A DNA stretch of 64,000 nt, taken from contig JAOTOL010001520.1 in NCBI GenBank assembly GCA_034440575.1, positions 1,406,907 through 1,470,906 of the forward strand, read 5' to 3'. This document shows positions 12,880 to 28,060 of this stretch, piece by piece. Origin of the DNA: Imbricaverruca yamaguchii (lineage: Eukaryota > Arthropoda > Thecostraca > Neoverrucidae). Position 1 is the stretch's first letter. Each line of letters begins with the position of its first letter. Below the pieces are notes generated by a model. That model ran no database searches and had not been told where the DNA came from. It saw only the letters and a list, made by a program, of their open reading frames with translations. The translations under genes and the position numbers were made by a program.

Positions 12880-13230
12880 CAGCAAACCCGACTCGGGCTG
12901 ACTCACACGAGCTGTAGCCACCTGACTTGAGGCTGACACACACGAGCTGTAGCCACCCGACTTGAGGCTAACTCACGCGAGCTGTAGCCGCCCGACTCGG
13001 GCTGACTCACGCGAAGTGCAGCGAGCTATAGCCACCCAACTCGGGGCTGTCTCACACGAGCTGTAGCCACCTGACTTGAGGCTGACACACACGAGCTGTA
13101 GCCACCCGACTTGAGGCTAACTCACGCGAGCTGTAGCCGCCCGACTCGGGCTGACTCACGCGAAGTGCAGCGAGCTATAGCCACCCAACTCGGGGCTGTC
13201 TCACACGAGCTGTAGCCACCCGACTCGGAC
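12880..13230. repeat. Higher-order tandem repeat: ~37-bp subunits in a 149-bp unit
   Basis: Subunits carry cgagctgtagccacccgact with variants. The string cctgacttgaggctgacaca starts at 12921 and again at 13070, giving a 149-bp super-unit of four subunits present about twice and nearly identical between copies, while subunits inside it differ. This is classic higher-order structure. Confidence 0.92.
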
Positions 13231-13363
13231 GTGATCCAGATGCCGCCTATTCGCGAACTTGCTGAGACGTGACTGCGTGGCATCCCAGGACTGGACTGCG
13301 GCGATGTGGAAAACAGAGTTCTGCCCAGCCCCCGTCGTGTCTCCCCTTCATGCCAGTGAAGTT

Positions 13364-13632
13364 CGGGGCTCTGGGTGCAGGGTGTGGTGTGCGGGGTGCG
13401 GTGTGCGGAGGTGTGGGGTATCGGATGCTAGGCACGGGGTTTAAGATGCGGAGTGCGGGTTGCGGGTTACGGGGTAAGGGATGCTGAGTACGGGGTTTAA
13501 GATACGGAGTGCTGAGTGCGGGGTGCGGTGTACTGGGTGTAAGGTACGGGGTACTGGGTGCAGGGTGCGGGGCACGGGATGCGGGATACGGGGTATGGGG
13601 TGCAAGGCGCAGGGTTCTGGGCACGGCATCAG
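13364..13632. repeat. G-rich degenerate short-period repeat
   Basis: About 7-9 bp words of the gggtgcg, gggtacg or gggatgc type repeat across 270 bp with strong G bias on the plus strand. The minus strand reads as TPHPAPRTP-like low-complexity peptides in two frames, which are artefacts. The many GGGG runs suggest quadruplex potential. Confidence 0.85.
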
Positions 13633-14902
13633 CTGACAGACGACAAGCCTGACTTACTTCGTGGTTGCCCGGGCAGCGGCACCGTGAAGTGACGTGCGCG
13701 TCATAACTCCCGCGACTGTTTATTGGCAGACTGGCTGGTATGTGAAGCAATTTCTGTTACAAATCTGGCATAAAGACATAAAGTAAAGATTAGTGCAACT
13801 ATAGGGCTTCTTGGTTGCAATCTGTCCTGAACCAGTTGCAACTGTCATTACTCCCTGTAATACTGAAAAGCAAGCAGACAAGCAGACAATAGCAAGCCTC
13901 TCTGTGAATACCAGTGAGGACCAAGAAAGAAATAAGTGGACTATTGAAAGAAACTCGAAAGAAAAGAGAAGAAAAAAGAAAGTGGACTAACCTCGCATAC
14001 ATTGGTTCTAGTATGCTTAGTGAGAGAGCCGTAATGTTTAGCCAGGTTGAGCAAGACGACGATGGAACGACGAATTTCCACAGAGTGCCTCACCTGATTC
14101 AACAATCAAGGCGAAAGAAAACTAACCAAATTATCAACGTACAAAAACATCAAAGTGCACCAGGACATCTTAAGGTCCCTGACGATCCTATGCGTCACTC
14201 ATAATTTCGCCAGCGCAGCAGCAATGTCTGCCCCAAGCCCGCTTCATTCCTCCTGGCGCCTCCCTCCGGGCGGAGGATTCCACTGCCAACCCCCACACAA
14301 CGTGACGTCGCAGACATGTCTCCAGGGGCGACACGCGACTGCAGTCAGCTGGCCTTTGCACGGCTGGCCGCGGCCCCGTTCGGGCATCAGGTCACGACCC
14401 CGTGACCCGGGGCCCACCGGGACAACGGTCGGCAGACAATGCGATAATTGGACAGTTAAACATGCCATCTTTGAAGCCTAAATTACCCGGTCTTCGTCGT
14501 GCCGTGACTGCCTTGTATGACTGTGGCACCACTACATCTGAAGCCTGGCTTACATGGAATGTTCCTATGCGACTGCCAGAAATCGACGGATATCAAATGT
14601 ACGAGCGTGCCCAATCCCGCACCAGTCGCCTCCAAAACGGCTGTCGACGTCCCTCGCCCTCTTGACTCGTGACAACTTCAAAGTTAATGTACTCCAGACG
14701 CCAGGATATGGATTGGTTCTTTACAATCTGAAATATCATGGGTTTGGATTCATGTTTCCGAAAGCGCCGACATATGCTATTCTGCTGCGAATGTCGACAC
14801 AAGACCAACATTAAACCACAACTGACAGCTGATCTCAACAACCTTGAATATCAGATGGAACACATTGTTCCTGCATATGATTATCATTTGCATTATATAT
14901 GC

Positions 14903-14904
<2 letters not shown>
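13633..14904. other. No gene recognised
   Basis: Mixed composition with a purine-rich patch at 13914-13985 and a GC-rich patch at 14215-14450. Short overlapping frames only. Confidence 0.4.

Positions 14905-14974
<70 letters not shown>
14905..14974. repeat. (TA)n microsatellite
   Basis: About 34 near-perfect TA units. Confidence 0.97.
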
Positions 14975-14976
<2 letters not shown>

Positions 14977-16185
14977 TAAAGCTTTGTTATCTCTGGTGGC
15001 AATCTTAACTGATGCAACAATGCTTGACTCCTCAACGCAGCCTTGCATCAAATCGAAACAGTTTTATAACAGGCATAACCTATAGGTTAGCAATTCCACC
15101 AATGCCACTTATAAATATAATAATTCAATGTCACAAGCGGTTATTTGTAGCGATGAGTCCACCCTGCCTTGCGCAGTAGGGAGGTGATGCTATGGTTCAC
15201 ATTATTTTCCCAGATATCGGCTGAGGACAAGCTAGAAACTATGACTGGTTGGGAGATAGAACAGCGGGCTATTTATTTATGATTACATTTTGTAATCGCA
15301 TCCACTTGCATGACTTGAATGGCTTGCTGCTGCAGACAGTCTGGGGGCGTTCCTGTCAACCTAAATCGAGCAACAAATGGAGTCAATTTAGCGAATTAAA
15401 TCCAACAATGGAGCAATCTAAGGAATAATACAACGAACCCATGCCAACAAATTAGCAATATAATAATTAAACGAATTAAAAACTTAGATATATGCAGCAC
15501 CGGTGAAAAAGGCAGACACAACAATTGCTAATTTACGCACTGAATCAGCTAGAAATTCCCTCTCGGTGAAGCGATGACGCGAAACAGTGGCTAATGTTAC
15601 CAATCGTGACAACTGTAAAATCTTTGGTTGACTGCAATGCAGCGTGCTTGTTGGGCGCACGTGGGGTGGTGCTCAGCCTGGGCCTCTAGACCCGAACTAC
15701 GGCGCCCATTAGCGAAATTGACAGCACAAGCGTTGCAAAATCCTGGCTACGCTTAATGCGCATCTCGATGCGATGGACCAATATTTTGTTGAGGTTTATG
15801 TACGCATTACGTTTGGTGCACGCCACATGGGGCACGATGGACGAGGAATATGTACAAGTACCACTTGAGGTGATGCAATCACTAACCATAGGACACCCGC
15901 ATAGGGCACGATATAACAGTTCGAGTAGTACCAGCACCAGTTGAGGTGATGTAATCACAATGTCTGGCGCATGCCACATATGACACGACGAACAGTCTGC
16001 TTCTAAATTATGTTCTGAGGGAGGGCCAGATTAGATAAGATTAGGGAATGTTCAAGGGGAGCGCAGGATAAGATGATTAGAAAGGCCAACAGACACATTT
16101 AAAGGCCACCGAGTCTGTTGCCAGGGCCTTAAGAGCGTCTCAGAGCCCTTACTGTTTACAGTCCCGCAGGAACTTCTGTGGACCC
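14975..16185. other. No gene recognised; weak duplication near 15.8-16.0 kb
   Basis: A diverged pair occurs at about 15818-15900 and 15900-15985: both halves hold gccacat...gcacgat and ttgaggtgatg.aatcac. Otherwise low-information sequence. Confidence 0.4.
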
Positions 16186-16400
16186 TTACGAACGTCAACG
16201 GGCATTTACAGACGTTTGCAAAACCTCGAGAATGCCTGCGGGCCCTCACAAACGTCCGAGCGCCCTTACGAACGTCTTCTGGTTCGTACCAATTTCTAAT
16301 GATCCTTACGAACGTCTGTGGACTATTTCTGACGGCAAATGGCCTTTTCGAACGTTACGTACCCTCCAAACGCATACGGGCCATTGCGAGGATCTGCAGT
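16186..16400 (-). repeat. Degenerate ~20-24 bp minisatellite, minus-oriented arm
   Basis: Repeated cttacgaacgtc words separated by ~12 bp of variable sequence. Read as reverse complement they are gacgttcgtaag, the same motif as the array at 16945-17140, so the two arrays are arms of an inverted arrangement about 550 bp apart. Confidence 0.75.
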
Positions 16401-16828
16401 TCCTGCGAATGAGTGTGTCCTGCAGTTCCTGCGAATTCGAAAGTCTGTAGGCGCTTACAGGCGATTGCTTACCCCTTATCTATAAATGAATCGACGCTTT
16501 TTCCGAATGTTTTGGCATCCTAAATATAGATGTATGCTTGTACTGTCTGCACTCCTGGTTAATAGCAGTGCCGTGTCTAATTTAGGTGACAATTTCAGGA
16601 GGATGTGGATCTGACGGTTGGGCCTCCTGGTGAGGATTATAAACATTAAGCAAATAAAAACTTTTTTTTCCCAAGGGGAACCAGTCACTGTCCCGAAATA
16701 CATTGGCGGAAATCAAAGGAATATACATGTTGGGGGTAGTCAGGGTCCTCTTCCAAATCCGACCCCTCCTTGGACAATTCATGGCTAATTCTCTTCTCTG
16801 TCTACAATGACGGATAGTGAATGACATA

Positions 16829-16906
16829 ATGATAATAGAAATAACAACAATAATAATAATAATGATAATAATACTATTAATATTAATAATATTAATACTA
16901 ATAATA
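16829..16906. repeat. (AAT)n-type microsatellite
   Basis: Imperfect ataataataatgataata run between the two inverted minisatellite arms. On the minus strand it reads as poly-Ile. The frame continues into a short LLNVYNPHQ peptide that only weakly recalls a LINE endonuclease. Confidence 0.9.
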
Positions 16907-16944
16907 AGACACAAAAATAGCATCGCTCCCAAATACAGTCAACG

Positions 16945-17140
16945 TTTTCAAGTGCTCGCAGACATTCATTTGGGCGCGTAGGTATCTGAAAGGGCCGATA
17001 GACGTTCGTAGGAGCCCGTAGAGGTTCATGAGTGTTCGTGGATATTCATTGGAACTCGTAGACGTTTGTGAGATCCCGTAGCTCGTTGCCGTCCGTAATC
17101 GTTTGTAAGGGCTCGTTGACGTCCATAATCCGCAGGGTCG
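16945..17140 (+). repeat. Degenerate ~20-24 bp minisatellite, plus-oriented arm
   Basis: Repeated agacgttcgtagg, gaggttcatgag and agacgtttgtgag words with gcccgtag spacers. They mirror the array at 16186-16400. Confidence 0.75.
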
Positions 17141-17228
17141 TTTCAGTCAGATTCGCACGCCCCATCTCGGAGGGAGGGGGAGTCATTACAAGCCCCTTCT
17201 AATCTGCAAGCTAAGCATCGCATGAAAA

Positions 17229-17391
17229 CTGAAGATGCGCCACCCGAAAGCACTCGTCGAGTAGGGCCAGGAACCACCCTGAAATTTTCCCCTGAAAACG
17301 TAACGTCACTAGGACAGTTTATGGGGTCACGATTGACGTCATATTTTTGGTTCCGGGGAATTCATTTTGGGGAAGATTTTAAAAGCAAAAT
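17229..17391 (+). repeat. 163-bp dispersed repeat, copy B
   Basis: Ungapped match to 12526-12688, over 90% identical by eye, with matching ends (ctgaagatgcgcca to agcaaaat). The flanks differ, so this is a dispersed copy and not part of a larger duplication. Confidence 0.9.
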
Positions 17392-20300
17392 GTAATCTGA
17401 ATTATAAAAGGAAAGCGAAATGAACCATGATGCATACTTATTTGCAAAATTTGAGCTCTTCATTTGTTGAGTTTGCATTTTGCATTTGGTAGAGGCCATT
17501 GAGAAACGCTGCTTTAAGTAAACTTAGCCCCATACAAATTGCTTATATGAGCCAGAATCTTCGATTTCGTCCCCAAGAGGCAATAATATATGCAAAATAG
17601 CATGTCATAAGTCATGCGTATGCAAAAAAAAAATGTATATAATAACCTATGCAAAACAAATGTCATGAAAAACGCAAAAGTTCACAAATTCCACTGGTGC
17701 GTTTCGATGCGTCCCTTTTGATAAGTAAACGAAAATGTTTCATTAAAATATTTTGATCCGTGAAAGCGTTACGAATTGTTAATTTTTAGGTGTCCTAACT
17801 TGGTCTTGATTAACTCTGTGATCGTGGATGACTTGGGCTTGAAAAGTTTCGCACAACTTATCAAATTGATGTAGAAAAACTAGACAAGATGTGGTGCACT
17901 TCCACGCGCCATTTTTCACTATCGTCGGAAAACCTTAGGGGGACCCCTCCCCCGTGACGATGCGGGCTAAGGACTCGACAACAGCCTCGGTTGCCATACA
18001 AAGTGATGTTGGCCTTTCTATCTCCGCCATGGTGCTACCATAGATGACTACGTACATGCTCGCAGACATTCTCAGACAACAGCCTTGGAATAACAAGGGA
18101 AGGATTTATTGGCATCATAAACATTTCCTCTCTTTTTTTGCGTTGCCGAAATTCCAAATCCATACTGATCAGTTGTTCCTTGTCGACAAGAGACCACCAT
18201 ATCCCTTCCTCATTCAACAGCCAATATTGTGTAACCGACCGTGGGATGCAAGACAGGACGAGTATAGACTAGCCCTCTCTTCCTTCATGGCTGTAGGGAA
18301 AATTGCCATGCGACGACCGCAAACGCAACTTCAGTGCCCTTAACACCGGCCCATGGCCATCGTCTGGTACGCTGTGACGGAAGACCAAAAAGTGAGACGG
18401 CACAGTATGCCTACCAATGCTGGCTGTCGAGCGGCACAGTCTATGCTCCCAGTAACCAGCAGTGTATTGGCCTCTTCTGAGGAACAATTCAGTACCAGAC
18501 CGTACATACCAGTGTTATTAGTGGGCGTTGCCAACTGAGTCTTTGCAGTTCATCCAATAGCAACTGAGAAATTATGAGCAGCCATCCGTACAATGAAATG
18601 AAGTGCTTGGAAGTGATGGCATTGGTATAAGTTTGCCTGCAACTGTGCTTCCTTGGGAGTGGACAATGAACTTCAGGCGTTGTCGACGGTAGCCTTTTCA
18701 CTGGACCCGTGTCCGTCGAATGGAAGCATGCTATTGTAGATAAGCAAGTCCCTTGTTATTTATTTATTTATGTATGTCACAATACATACCCTACACGTGC
18801 AGTGGCTGTTATGGACAGTCTGCGTATAACTCACAGATATTTACAAAGAAAGGATTGATTTATGGTCAGTAGTGGTAGCAGATGCGCACCAAACATTCAT
18901 ACACCAACATAATACAATACCCATATCACTCTCTGCACTACGCACACCGTGCTTGTAACATGAGCTATAAACGAGTGGTTTGTTGAGGTGATAGTAAAGC
19001 GATGACCTAAAGGTGACTTTACAGTGTACACATATCCATTATGTATTTTTTTGTGCGCCTAGTATTGCTCATGGAGATACGCTAATGCATGTTTTTTAAG
19101 TTAGACAGCCTCGATATTTTTGTTTCAGTAGAAAGTTTGTAATAGTGGAAGACAGACGAGTAGAACAATTTTCCTGTGTATGACCTCTCTGTGTATGGCT
19201 GGCAGGTACAGGTGGTCGTCTGCACGTGTGTGACGGTTTCGCAGGGTAGAGTTTGTAGTGATCTGACCGGCAATGTGCGTTGGCTCACCGGTCAGAATGA
19301 ACTTGTGAAGCAAAGTAAAGCTATGAAATGCTTAAACCAATGACTTCCGTGGAGTATTTGGAGAATTGGGGCGAAGCTTCGGCTGAATTTTGTAGTGTCA
19401 GCCAATGCAATATATTGGACCGCATTGTTTGTCATCGAAGTATATCATATTTTTCCCCAACATGATTTGTTTTACAAATCCCAGCATGGATATCGCCAAG
19501 ACCGCTCAAGAGGTTCTGGATGCAAATGTGTGTAGTCGTTGGTTGGTTGGTTATTTGAGTTTTTGGTCGCATCGACCAGGTTTGGTCATTTAGCGCCCAG
19601 GATGAGTGTAGTCGTGGAAGCTATGAACCAAATAGAAATTGTTCTTCAAGTGCTGACTAACCTTTCCGAATGTTTCGACGCCATTCACCATTCCATAAGT
19701 CTCACCAAACATAGACAGTACAACGCAAACACAGATTGGTTTTCCGATTTGTGGGAGCAATGAAACGACAATGCTTTCACAATTTACTGCCGAACAGTCC
19801 TGCTATGCATCAGCACACATCGCTAGGCCCGCTTCCCATTTTATACCCTCTGCTCGTTTTTTTTTCTTCGAACGGTTTATCATTACACTGGCAAGACGGT
19901 ATTAGCTACCAAAGTACATGGCACGAGATATCAGCTTCCAAGGTATAGACAGTACCAGATATGATTTACTTCGAAAGCGTAGGATATGGCTTGCTTCGAG
20001 AAGTGCAGGGAGAAAGCTTTGTACTCATTTCAGAATGGATCTATCTCATCCTATAAAGAGAATCACCAAGAAGAACAAAAACTCAACCGGTCGTTTGTTA
20101 TCAAAGTCCTACGCGAGTTCCCCGCCATGTTTACTCGGATTGGCTCTTCAAACGCTTCTGAGAGCAGAACGAGCAAATGCATTGCAACAATAATGGCTAG
20201 GGAGCCATTAGACATGAGACCAGTCGTGGGTGGGCAGCCATTCGGCATGTGACTGGTACTGGATAAGCATTTGACAACCAAACTCGTCACGATGACATGA

Positions 20301-20800
20301 TGTGTGAGATGATATGAACCATAGATCATATATTACAATGGTCACATAATATATAATATAACGCATCGTCAAGTATTTTGACTGAATGTGCATGTTGTCA
20401 TGCACACCCTAATTATGGACGAAAATGATATGAAATTGAACTCAAACAATTGAAAGTTCTTATGACATACATTGACCATGAAAACAACTGTGGACACTGC
20501 AGAACTGCAGCGCATTGAGCCGCGCAAAATAATCCAGCCTCCTGGAAGATTTCTCTGTCACTGGTCTGCAACATACGTGGTTTAGTGGTGCTTCGTTCTG
20601 CGCCGTTGATTGTCGACACGCGGAGCTGGCAGCAAAACGGCTGCCATATCACGCTCCGGCGGCTGTGCAGAGCTACGAAAACAACTCGGCACAGTAGCAA
20701 ACGTACCGATGTGTCTCATCGCCGCCAGCAGGTCAACAAGCTTCGTAATCCTTGCATGGGACGTGGCAAGAGCAACTCATCCCGACCTCGATGTTTTAAC
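17392..20800. other. No gene recognised
   Basis: Low-information sequence with scattered short open frames. A ttggttggttgg run followed by a small imperfect hairpin (gaccaggtttggtc) lies at 19539-19598 and may belong to an interspersed repeat. Confidence 0.4.
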
Positions 20801-20902
20801 CAGGTGCTGTGTATTCAATGGCAGCATACATCGGATTCATTGTCCTCGGTGTAGTCGTTGCAGACAACGAAAACGGAACAAGCATCGCACTAATGCTGAG
20901 CG
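20801..20902 (-). CDS. Possible single exon, hydrophobic segment, acyltransferase-like at best
   Basis: On the minus strand a pyrimidine-containing acceptor (ttttcacag) at about 20903-20911 precedes 102 open bases that end at a GT. The translation begins LSISAMLVPFSLSATT, continues TPRTMNPMYAAIEYTAP, and would be a phase 1-1 exon. A transmembrane-like stretch followed by a YAA...Y pattern recalls the C-terminal part of NRF-6-type acyltransferase_3 proteins, but this rests on memory of the family pattern only. The donor (ctg/gttaaa) is weak and no neighbouring exon was found, so it may be a pseudo-exon. Confidence 0.22.
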
Positions 20903-21019
20903 CTGTGAAAATTGTATTTTTTCCATTACCAACCACGCGATATTGGATTCGCTTTAATGACATGGACTTGGAACGAGAATAGTGTGTTCCTAGAAAATAC
21001 ACGGAGTAGCGAGAACGTA

Positions 21020-21502
<483 letters not shown>

Positions 21503-22017
21503 CCATCGATCTAGCTCCCACTCGGCAATCTCAGCCGGTATCAGCAAACTCCTTGTGAATGTATGATGAAAGAGCGGTGTCTGAATGAGCTCGCACCATC
21601 CGGAAGCTTGCGAACATCTTATGACAATATTCCAGCATACATCCATGCGCACGGACGAGCAAACTTATCCACTAACTTATATATGTTCCTCAGCTTCAAC
21701 CTTTGTAAAATTCATCTTCCCAGACAGCATATTTCGCCCAAAGTCTCGAAAGAGCCACGGAATCTTGGCCAGGCTTCTTCGGTTGAAACTTTGCTGGGCT
21801 GCCCACCCTTCATGCGATCATAGGAGTTTGGAAAAGCTTTTCCACGTCATTGACTGTCTGGGCTATTGTTAAAGTGATACGGCGCTTGGATGAATCTGAC
21901 GCCCGTGGATGTCAAGCCGAGAAATTGTTCACCCAAGGGAATTATGTGCACACGTAATTGACGGAATAGGTTTGTTTCCTTTACAATTTACCATGTTCGA
22001 ATTTAATATGTTTAATA

Positions 22018-22231
22018 TGTGGGTTTTCGGGCGCTCGGTGTTTAATACAACGAAGAATGGCTCTTAGATGCTCCTGGGTTTTAGACATTGCGTGAGACGA
22101 AATGTACGACCCTCAATATACCAGGAGGTGCTGGGTTTACTCAACATCAAAAGTAGCGATAGGGATCATGCTATATTACTCAACGTTTCGGCCAGGGGCC
22201 ATCATCAGGAGTGGTTTTCGGGCGTTCGGTA
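22018..22231. repeat. ~192-bp spaced repeat of ggttttcggg motif flanking the ribozyme
   Basis: The string ggttttcgggcg.tcggt occurs near 22021 and again near 22213, directly beside the hammerhead core. The spacing of about 192 bp could be one unit of a tandem small retroelement, but only the 17-18-bp motif and loosely similar downstream words are shared and the first site lacks a ribozyme. Confidence 0.4.
22178..22212 (-). ncRNA. Minimal type-I hammerhead ribozyme
   Basis: Read on the minus strand from 22212 to 22178 the pieces are: stem I ACTC; core CTGATGA (22202-22208); a single T; stem II GGCC, loop CCT, GGCC; core GAAA (22186-22189); C/G plus A/T pairs forming a loopless two-base-pair stem III; cleavage triplet GTT; stem I GAGT. 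Both conserved cores are intact, stem I (4 bp) and stem II (4 bp) pair perfectly, and the tiny stem III is the form known in Penelope-like retroelements and animal retrozymes. Such ribozymes usually cleave as dimers. No Penelope RT or GIY-YIG frame lies nearby, so this is probably a terminal remnant or a non-autonomous unit. Confidence 0.82.
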
Positions 22232-23661
22232 CAGTCCAGAACAAAATATGGGTGTTAAGAGTATATGAAGACATTGTGGTGTGAACATTGGGATACAAGT
22301 GAGGATACTGTGCATGCGTATGTTTCTGAGGCCAGTACTGCGTATATCCAACCAAAATCTAATATCACGTGTGTCGCAGAAATATCGCATATCACCCGGG
22401 CAAAATATAGCAGGTATCTTGACAGCTATGCTCGCCATCAGTGAAAATTCCACCATTGCTGCCGCTTGCTAGCTATGAGCATTTGAAAAAAAGGGTTTCG
22501 AGGCGGTTAGATTACAACAAATGTCGCAAAAGGCAGTGCATGCGATATTTCCTGCAGAGCAGTTCAGCGATGACAAATTGTGTGATAATTGTGGTGAGGT
22601 GGAAATAATTCAAGATTCCTGCTGTCGTTATATTTTGTGTTGACGGGGGCGGAGGGAAGGGAAGTTGTTCACACTGATGGACCGAATGCAGTAACAGCGA
22701 GCCGAATGCAGGTGTAAATGATGCTCGCAATACAAATAATCGCAATGCATTATTCGGATGCTTAACGAAATGTTACGAATCCGATCATGTAGGTCGTTGA
22801 ACACTATGTTGTAGAGGACCTTTAGCGAGATGCGCCTATTGGGACATACACACAATTTGGAGGTGTGCATTGCAAGAATTCAAGATGGAGGAAATAATAA
22901 CTTTCAAAAGCGCGAAAGTCTATGGGCGTAGGCAATAGATGAATTCTTTGATTTAAAAAATGAGCGTCAAATATTAAAGACGATGGATAGTGGCGCAAGG
23001 GGCATGAGTGTCGGAGAACATGAATACGCCACATGAATCTGGCCAGATTATGTACTAAAGTGCACAGCGCAATATGTGTGCGCCTGTTATTAAGTGTGCT
23101 TCCGTCGAATAATATCATGATTAAGCTATTGCCGGAACCTTCCTTTGAAGCGATGATAGGCATTAATCTTCCTAGGTTTGCTTGCCAAGCCTGGAATTTC
23201 CTTGAAGATTCGTCACAGGAACATGCTTGGCAATGTTACTTTATTGGTCCCATGCCCAGTACCACACCATGTGCATTTCACTGCGGGCTGCGGGTGACAC
23301 ATGGGTGGCCGGCTAGGATGGAAAGATTGACCAAACGCTCCTGGAGAACGTCGACTAAGTTAAGAACTTTAGCTGAACAATGAATGCCGGCCTCAAACAC
23401 GGTAAGTCATTTGCTGGCAAATGACACATGAAACAAATCAAGCACACTATTCTATGGAAACACCTGCATTCGAATGACGAACGTTTCTGTCGCATTGCAT
23501 GTGTCCATATTTACGCCGCTTGTAAGTTGTTCAGCATACCACACATCATTCTTGGAGCCTCACTGCAAGAAGCACACTAATAAAACTACTCCAGATCACA
23601 GATCGCACTCATAGCCGGAAAACATCGAACACCAGAGGGGATACTATGCCACTGGGCGACA
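22232..23661. other. No gene recognised
   Basis: Short open frames on both strands at 22822-23383 (113 and 116 codons) without recognisable motifs. Confidence 0.4.
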
Positions 23662-23772
23662 CATCTGCACAAGAAATCTGCACAGCACATCTGCACAGCA
23701 CATCTGCACAGCAACACATCTGCACAGCGGCACATCTGTACAGCAGCACATCTACACGGCATCACATCTGCG
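23662..23772. repeat. ~13-17 bp repeat, acatctgcacagc type
   Basis: Seven or eight imperfect copies with variable 0-5 bp additions, directly abutting the 41-bp array. Confidence 0.85.
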
Positions 23773-23815
23773 GAATTATTCCTTCGGTCGCGATAGCACG
23801 CACCGTCCGACGCTG

Positions 23816-24412
23816 GTCGGCCGGCACCCCGTCCCCCCGTAACACACCTCGGAACTCCCGGCTGGCACCCCGATCCCCCGTAACACACCTCGGAACTCCC
23901 GGCTGGCACCCCGTCCCCCCGTAACACACCTCGGAACTCCCGGCCGGCACCCCGTCCCCCCGTAACACACCTCGGAACTCCCGGCTGGCACCCCGTCCCC
24001 CCGTAACACACCTCGGAACTCCCGGCTGGCACCCCGTCCCCCCGTAACACACTTCGGAACTCCCGGCTGGCACCCCGTCCCCCCTGTAACACACCTCGGA
24101 ACTCCCGGCTGGCACCCCTTCCTGGCACCCCGTCCCCCGTAACACACCTCGGAACTCCCGGCTGGCACCCCGTCCCCCGTAACACACCTCGGAACTCCCG
24201 GCTGGCACCCCGTCCCCCGTAACACACCTCGGAACTCCCGGCTGGCACCCCGTCCCCCCGTAACACACCTCGGAACTCCCGGCTGGCACCCCGTCCCCCC
24301 GTAACACACCTCGGAACTCCCGGCTGGCACCCCGTCCCCCCGTAACACACCTCGGAACTCCCGGCTGGCACCCCGTCCACCCGAAACACACCTCGGAACT
24401 CCCGGCTGGCCT
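23816..24412. repeat. 41-bp minisatellite, about 14-15 copies
   Basis: The unit contains gtaacacacctcggaactcc then cggctggcaccccgtcccc. Successive ggaactccc words start at 23851, 23892 and 23933. Single-base length changes in the C run and a short insertion near 24117 shift the frame. On the minus strand each unit has G runs of about 6, 4 and 3, so quadruplex formation is possible. Minus-strand frames of 318, 267 and 221 residues with a 41-residue period are artefacts of a stop-free unit. Confidence 0.96.

Positions 24413-28060
<3,648 letters not shown>

Noticed and set aside
16576..16760. LINE endonuclease fragment (FYLLNVYNPHQ)
   Set aside because: Only one short motif-like word. No catalytic GDFN or SDH context nearby.
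23816..24412. CRISPR array
   Set aside because: Units are directly contiguous with no unique spacers and the window is eukaryotic. The same applies to all other arrays here.
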